Shown here: positions 60,045 to 64,000 of the stretch, in pieces
How positions within the stretch are numbered: the stretch's first letter is position 1
Layout: each line of letters opens with the position of its first letter
Source: Kutzneria kofuensis
GTDB taxonomy: Bacteria > Actinomycetota > Actinomycetes > Mycobacteriales > Pseudonocardiaceae
Direction of reading: 5' to 3'
Length of the DNA stretch: 64,000 nt
Assembly (NCBI RefSeq): GCF_014203355.1
Contig: NZ_JACHIR010000001.1
Span: 7,690,038-7,754,037 of the forward strand
The notes under the pieces: generated by a model
Database searches by the model: none
Told to the model about the DNA's origin: nothing
The model's input: only the letters and a program-made list of their open reading frames with translations
Position numbers and translations under genes: made by a program

Positions 60045-60727
60045 TCGTGGGTCCCCAGGTGATCGGTGACGGTGGTGCGCAGGTCGTGCAGGTGCTGCTC
60101 GGTGAGGTGCCGGGCCTGCTCGACGTCGCCGGACTCGACGGCCAGGAAGATCGCCACGTGCTGCTCGTAGTCGCGGGCGCGGTTCTCGATCTGCGCCCGC
60201 AGGGCCCGCTGTTCCCGGCTGCGGGCCGCGAGCAGCGAGTCGACCACCTCGAACAGGACCTGGTTGCCGGACGCGGCGGCCAGTTCGCGGTGGAAGTTCA
60301 GCTTCGGCCGGTTGTCCTCGGCGGCCCGCTTGGCGGTGTCCACCGCGCGGGCGAGCCGCTCCAGGTCGTCGACGGTGCGGTTGGCCGCGGCCAGCGCCGC
60401 GATGCCCGGCTCGATCGTCAGCCTGGCCTCGACGAGCTGGACGATGTGCTCGTCCTTGAGCGGCGTGGAGTTCGGGTTCGGCATGAGCATCCGGTGGATG
60501 CCGTCGCCGACGTAGATGCCCGAGCCGTGTCGCATCCGGACCGCGTCGGTGGTCTGCAGTCGGCGCAACGCTTCCCGAATGGTCGGTGTCGTGACGGCGA
60601 ATCGCTGGGCCAGTTCGCGCACGGTGGGCAGGCTGTCGCCCGGGCCGAGCGCACCCTCGCTGATCAGCTCAAGCAGGCCGTCGACCAGTCGGTCGGACAG
60701 GCCGCCGGACTGCGGCGCCTGTGACAT
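60041..60727 (-). CDS. FadR-subfamily GntR regulator
   Basis: 228 aa. N-terminal winged HTH (LGPGDSLPTVRELAQRFAVTTPTIREALRRLQTTDAVRMRHGSGIYV) and a C-terminal FCD helical bundle with metal-type residues (ARLTIEPGIAALAA, NFHRELAAASGN, YEQHVAIFLAVESGDVEQARHLTEQHL). First gene of the operon; GAGAGGAG precedes the ATG. A 25-nt inverted repeat overlaps its -10 box, indicating autorepression with release by the imported compound or its breakdown product. Confidence 0.92.
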   Translation of the reverse strand: MSQAPQSGGLSDRLVDGLLELISEGALGPGDSLPTVRELAQRFAVTTPTIREALRRLQTTDAVRMRHGSGIYVGDGIHRMLMPNPNSTPLKDEHIVQLVEARLTIEPGIAALAAANRTVDDLERLARAVDTAKRAAEDNRPKLNFHRELAAASGNQVLFEVVDSLLAARSREQRALRAQIENRARDYEQHVAIFLAVESGDVEQARHLTEQHLHDLRTTVTDHLGTHE

Positions 60728-60747
60728 GCGGCACTCCTCTCGGTCGC

Positions 60748-60781
60748 GATTGACTAAATCACTTGCTCAATCTGCCGTCAA
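60748..60781 (-). promoter_or_regulatory. gntR operon promoter and operator
   Basis: Minus strand: TTGACG (60781-60776), 17-nt spacer, TTTAGT (60758-60753). GATTGA-N13-TCAATC (60748-60772) spans the -10 and most of the spacer. The site is also near the divergent aldo/keto reductase start at 60802, so that gene may share the control. Confidence 0.65.
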
Positions 60782-60801
60782 GGGGTGGGTACGGTGTCGG
60801 C

Positions 60802-61761
60802 ATGCGCTACGAGACGGTGGGGGCGGCCGGGCCGCGGGTGTCGGCACTGATCCTGGGCTGCGGCAACTTCGGCGGCATCGGGTCGCCCGCCCAGTTCCGG
60901 GGCAAGGGCGACAACCGCGACACGGCGTTCGAGGTCATGGACGCGGCCCGGGAGAGCGGTGTCTGCATGTTCGACACCGCGAACGCCTACGCCGGCGGGA
61001 CCTCCGAGCAGTGGATCGGGGAGTGGCTGGCCAGCCGGCAGGCCTACGACGACATCGCCGTCACGACCAAGGTCGGCGGGCCGACGGACGCCGGGAGCGG
61101 GCTGTCCCGGGAGCACATCCGCGGCCAGATCGACGCCAGCCTGTCCCGGCTCGGCGTGGAGCGGGTCGCGCTGTACCTGGCCCACGGCCCCGACGACACG
61201 GTGCCGATCGAGGAGACGATCGGGACGTTCGACGAGCTGGTGCAAGAGGGCAAGATCGGGGCGTACGGGGTCAGCAACGTCACCGCCGAGCAGCTGTCGG
61301 CGGCGACGGCCGCCGGCAGGCCGGTGAACGTCCAGAATGGATACAACCTGTTCGACCGGCTCGGCCAGGCCGACCTGTGGCCGGTCTGTGCCGCGGCCGG
61401 TGTCGGGTTCACCGCCTACAGCCCGCTGGCCGGCGGGTTGTTGACCGGGAAGCACCGGGCCGGGCAGCCCTTTGCGGCCGAGTCGCGGATGGCGCTGCGG
61501 CCGCCGGAGTTGACGGATCTGTCGCTGGATCGGGCTCTCGGGGCGCTGCCGCGGCTGATCGAGATCGCCGACGGGTACGGCGTGCCGCTGACGACGCTGG
61601 CGCTGGCGTGGGTGCTGACGGATCCGGGCGTGACGGCGGCGGTGGTCGGGCCCCGCTCGGCGGAGCACCTCAAGCCGATGGTGGCCGCCGTGGACCTGGC
61701 CCTGACCACGGAGCAGCGGGCCGAGCTGATCGTGGGAACCCACAGCATTTCCAACGGCTAG
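60802..61761 (+). CDS. aldo/keto reductase
   Basis: 319 aa. AKR barrel with the catalytic tetrad region FDTANAYAGGTSEQWIGEWL (Asp, Tyr), Lys in VTTKVGG and His in LYLAHGPDD. The NADPH site lies near AYSPLAGGLLTGKH and VGPRSAEHL. YdbC/IolS-like. A TACGGT box ends 6 nt before the ATG, so leaderless. It diverges from the gntR operon with 74 bp between starts, so coregulation is plausible. Confidence 0.9.
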   Translation: MRYETVGAAGPRVSALILGCGNFGGIGSPAQFRGKGDNRDTAFEVMDAARESGVCMFDTANAYAGGTSEQWIGEWLASRQAYDDIAVTTKVGGPTDAGSGLSREHIRGQIDASLSRLGVERVALYLAHGPDDTVPIEETIGTFDELVQEGKIGAYGVSNVTAEQLSAATAAGRPVNVQNGYNLFDRLGQADLWPVCAAAGVGFTAYSPLAGGLLTGKHRAGQPFAAESRMALRPPELTDLSLDRALGALPRLIEIADGYGVPLTTLALAWVLTDPGVTAAVVGPRSAEHLKPMVAAVDLALTTEQRAELIVGTHSISNG

Positions 61762-61813
61762 CGCCAACTACTCGGGGGCACCCGCTCGGTGTGCCGTCGG
61801 TAGGCTCCGCGCC

Positions 61814-62419
61814 ATGGGTGACTTCCACGCGATTCCCACGACCACGCTGGCCGACATCCTCGGCAAGCGGCAGGTGATGGACTTCGGCATCTCCCGGCTG
61901 TGGCCGTCCGACCGCGTCGCCGGGCCGGCGTTCACGGTTCGCTGCCCCAAGGGCGACAACCTGATGCTGCACGCCGCCATCTACCGCGCGGAGCCCGGCT
62001 CGGTGATCGTCGTGGAGTCGGGCGACACCGACTTCGCCCTCGCCGGCGGGAACGTGTGCGCGGTCGCCCACCGGCGCGGCGTCGAAGCGTTTGTCCTCGA
62101 CGGCGTGATCCGGGACATCGGCGAGATCCGCGCGGACGGCTTCCCGGTGCACGCCCGCGGCGTCGTCCCGATCCCCGGCGTCAAGAAGTCCGTCCAGCCG
62201 CTGAACGAGCCGATCACCTGCGGCGGTGTGACCGTCCACTCGGGAGACGTCGTCGTCGCCGACGAGGACGGCATCGTCGTGGTGCCGGCCGCCCGCGCCG
62301 ACGAGGTGCTCGACAAGGCGCGGCAGATCCTCGCCCGCGAGGCCGAGGAGACCCTCGACCAGTGGGAGGCCAACCACCGCGCCAAGGTCGACGCGCTGCT
62401 CGATCAGGGGAAGTCGTAG
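61814..62419 (+). CDS. RraA-like / HMG-aldolase-type protein
   Basis: 201 aa. RraA fold with GGNVCAVAHRRGVEAFVLDGVIRDIGEIRADGFPVHARG; the conserved Arg-Asp pair (VIRD) that binds the divalent metal and pyruvate in 4-hydroxy-4-methyl-2-oxoglutarate aldolases is present, so an aldolase or oxaloacetate-decarboxylase activity is more likely than RNase E inhibition. TAGGCT lies 7 nt before the ATG. It follows the aldo/keto reductase by 52 bp and overlaps the convergent gene by 16 bp. Confidence 0.85.
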   Translation: MGDFHAIPTTTLADILGKRQVMDFGISRLWPSDRVAGPAFTVRCPKGDNLMLHAAIYRAEPGSVIVVESGDTDFALAGGNVCAVAHRRGVEAFVLDGVIRDIGEIRADGFPVHARGVVPIPGVKKSVQPLNEPITCGGVTVHSGDVVVADEDGIVVVPAARADEVLDKARQILAREAEETLDQWEANHRAKVDALLDQGKS

Positions 62420-62895
62420 AAGACGCCGTCCGGGTCGGCCTTCGCGGTCTCGGCCCAGTCGGTGAAGTCCATGTTGGCCAGCGTCAGGTTGACGTGCACG
62501 CCGGAGGCATGGCGCGGCACGATCCGGAACTGCCGGCCGAACACCGAGCCCTCCTCGTCCAGGAAGTTCGGCTCGTCGTCCAGGTTCACGGCCAGCAGCG
62601 GATGGTGCGGCGACCGCATGGTCTCCTCGTCGGCGATGAAGACCACCGACAGGTACTCGTCGATCGAGGCCAGTGTGTCCCGAAGCTGGTCGGCCGACAC
62701 GCCGGCCAGCTTCGGGTCGTCCACCGGGTACGTGGTCGACTCGAAGCCCTCGTCGTCCTGGTCCTCTTCGTCGCCCCACGACTCGGCCGCGGCCGCGAGC
62801 ACCGCCTGCCACGCCTCGTCGTCCCCGAAATGCGTGCGGATGACGACCTTGTCGTATTCCTCGCGTTCCGCCGCCGCCCTGGCCAAGGAGTCCAT
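62404..62895 (-). CDS. acidic hypothetical protein (DUF6924-like)
   Basis: 163 aa, strongly acidic (WGDEEDQDDEGFES). The opening VVIRTHFGDDEAWQAVLAAA and the later NLTLANMDFTDWAETAKADPDGVFYDF match my memory of the DUF6924 family, whose members pair a short N-terminal alpha/beta unit with this DFxDW end. No function is known. It lies 17 bp downstream of the glycoamylase-like gene on the same strand. Confidence 0.6.
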   Translation of the reverse strand: MDSLARAAAEREEYDKVVIRTHFGDDEAWQAVLAAAAESWGDEEDQDDEGFESTTYPVDDPKLAGVSADQLRDTLASIDEYLSVVFIADEETMRSPHHPLLAVNLDDEPNFLDEEGSVFGRQFRIVPRHASGVHVNLTLANMDFTDWAETAKADPDGVFYDFP

Positions 62896-62912
62896 GGGCG
62901 GCAGCGTACCGG

Positions 62913-64000
62913 TCAGCCCGGACCGACCAGCCCGTGGATCGAGTACCGCTCCATGGACAGGTACGGGAACAGCGGCTTCGCGTACGGGCTGGCCGCGAAG
63001 TAGCCCTGCAGCCGGTCGTGGTTCACGGCGTTGTCCACCGCCATCATGATCGCCGTCTGCCCGATGGCCATGAACCGCGGCGCCAGCGTGCCGGTCCGCG
63101 CCTCGACGGCGTCCAGCAGCCCGTACTGGTTGTAGATCAGCGGGAACTTGGCGATCAGCTGCGTGATGTTGGCGAACGCCGGCTCCGGGATGATCGGCAA
63201 CGCCAGGAACGCGGCCGACGGCGTGGTCACGTCGTCCGGCACCTCGCCCTGGTTGATGGCCAGCTCGGTCGCTCCGTAGTTGGTGTACCGCTGGGCGCCC
63301 GTCGGCGAGGTGGCCGCCGACCAGCCCCAGACCGGGGTCCTGGCGCCGAGCTGCCCGTACGCGCCGTGGGCCAGCGCGGTGTTCCGGTTGTTCATGCCGA
63401 GGCTCTGCGGCGCGATCGCCTGCTCCGGCACCACCATCGCCGGCGCGAGCGCCTGGTACAGGCTGCCGTTGAAGGTCGGCACGAACTTGATCCGGTCGTA
63501 GACGTAGTGGCCCTCGAAGATGGTGTACTGCTTGCCGTCCTGGGGATCGGTGTAGGTCCGGTTCAGGCCCTCCGGCACCTGGCGCTGCCGGTGGTCGGCC
63601 GGCGGCGTGCGGGCCAGCCCCCACCACAGCGCGCCCGGCACCTTGCCGCTGCCGATGGCCAGGTAGTCGGCGATGCGCGGCCCGGAGTAGAGGTTGTCGT
63701 ACGTGGAGTCGGAGTAGCCCTGTCCGACCTGGTAGCCGTTGTACAGCACGTTCTCGGTGGCGTTGTACAGGAAGTCCCACCGCATCGCGTCCAGCAGCGC
63801 CTGGAAGCCGCCGGCCAGCGCCGGAAACGCTTGCGCGGCGGTCAGCATGCCCTGGGCCAGCCAACCGTTGTCCACAGTGGACACGTAGCCGTTCTTGATC
63901 GGACGGCCGCGCGGCGACTCGATGGCCTGCCCGGTGGTCGTGCTGTACCAGCGGAACAGGAAGCCGTCGTACTTCGCCAGCTTCTGGATCTGGGCCAGCA
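62913..64000 (-). CDS. glycoamylase-like (GH144-type) protein, 5' end outside window
   Basis: At least 361 residues; the reading frame stays open to the window end, where codons just upstream of 63884 encode FLFRWYSTTTGQAI and GYVSTVDNGWLAQGM. That pattern, plus RIADYLAIGSGKVPGALWWGLAR and VWGWSAATSP, is typical of the glycoamylase/GH144 (alpha/alpha)6-barrel family, which contains endo-beta-1,2-glucanases. Start, signal peptide and substrate cannot be judged from the part present. Confidence 0.8.
   Translation of the reverse strand, partial: LAQIQKLAKYDGFLFRWYSTTTGQAIESPRGRPIKNGYVSTVDNGWLAQGMLTAAQAFPALAGGFQALLDAMRWDFLYNATENVLYNGYQVGQGYSDSTYDNLYSGPRIADYLAIGSGKVPGALWWGLARTPPADHRQRQVPEGLNRTYTDPQDGKQYTIFEGHYVYDRIKFVPTFNGSLYQALAPAMVVPEQAIAPQSLGMNNRNTALAHGAYGQLGARTPVWGWSAATSPTGAQRYTNYGATELAINQGEVPDDVTTPSAAFLALPIIPEPAFANITQLIAKFPLIYNQYGLLDAVEARTGTLAPRFMAIGQTAIMMAVDNAVNHDRLQGYFAASPYAKPLFPYLSMERYSIHGLVGPG

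Noticed and set aside
1-64000. tRNA, rRNA, CRISPR arrays, prophage genes and classical IS transposases
   Set aside because: Looked for but not seen: no cloverleaf-like CCA-type ends, no regularly spaced direct repeats and no DDE or serine/tyrosine recombinase genes.

Overview
The window is high-GC DNA from an actinobacterium, probably a filamentous soil form. Pointers are the many GTG and TTG starts, ATGA/GTGA gene overlaps, the large number of TetR/GntR/MerR/PadR/IclR regulators, a methyltransferase/terpene-synthase pair of the 2-methylisoborneol type, and a B12-riboswitch-controlled class Ia nrdAB as described for Streptomyces. The order Pseudonocardiales is my guess only. Many genes have a TAnnnT-type -10 box 6 to 8 nt before the start codon, so leaderless transcripts look common.

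Layout. 1-10.4 kb: end of an alpha/beta hydrolase; a secreted GH3 glycosidase with three discoidin-type domains behind a LacI-type operator; tetR and SDR; a DinB-like protein; an MFS importer followed by a cytoplasmic GH3. 10.4-18.7 kb: a binding-protein-like orphan, acetolactate-synthase-like enzyme, GT2, SDR and FAD monooxygenase under a divergent TetR, then an HSP90-like ATPase. 19.2-22.4 kb: GPP methyltransferase and a convergent terpene synthase of 2-MIB type, then a lipoprotein class A beta-lactamase.

22.4-33.5 kb: a full set of catechol meta-cleavage enzymes. The ring-cleaving dioxygenase and tautomerase lie on the + strand. The semialdehyde dehydrogenase, aromatic-acid MFS, a degenerate class II aldolase-like protein and PadR form a divergent operon. 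The decarboxylase, aldolase, acetaldehyde dehydrogenase and hydratase form a second operon with a divergent IclR. Between the two halves sits a DUF222/HNH endonuclease gene flanked by two inverted copies of a ~120-bp palindromic element; this is the most unusual structure in the window. An unrelated long nested palindrome follows at 33.5 kb.

33.6-41.5 kb: PL7 alginate lyase, SDR-tetR, a B12 riboswitch with nrdA-nrdB, a USP-like protein, a membrane protein with divergent MerR, and an alkyltransferase-like DNA repair protein. 41.5-55.8 kb: M1 and M64 metallopeptidases, an S9 peptidase, a methyltransferase, TfoX-like, SDR/TetR/FAD monooxygenase, a 70-aa HTH protein behind twin operators, acyl-CoA dehydrogenase, a beta-propeller-like protein and a GT39-like membrane protein. 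55.9-60.8 kb: a tightly overlapping six-gene operon (gntR, creatininase family, amino-acid-type ABC importer, secreted esterase). 60.8-64 kb: aldo/keto reductase, RraA-like, an acidic hypothetical protein and a glycoamylase-like protein cut by the window end. No tRNA, rRNA, CRISPR array, prophage or classical IS transposase was seen.
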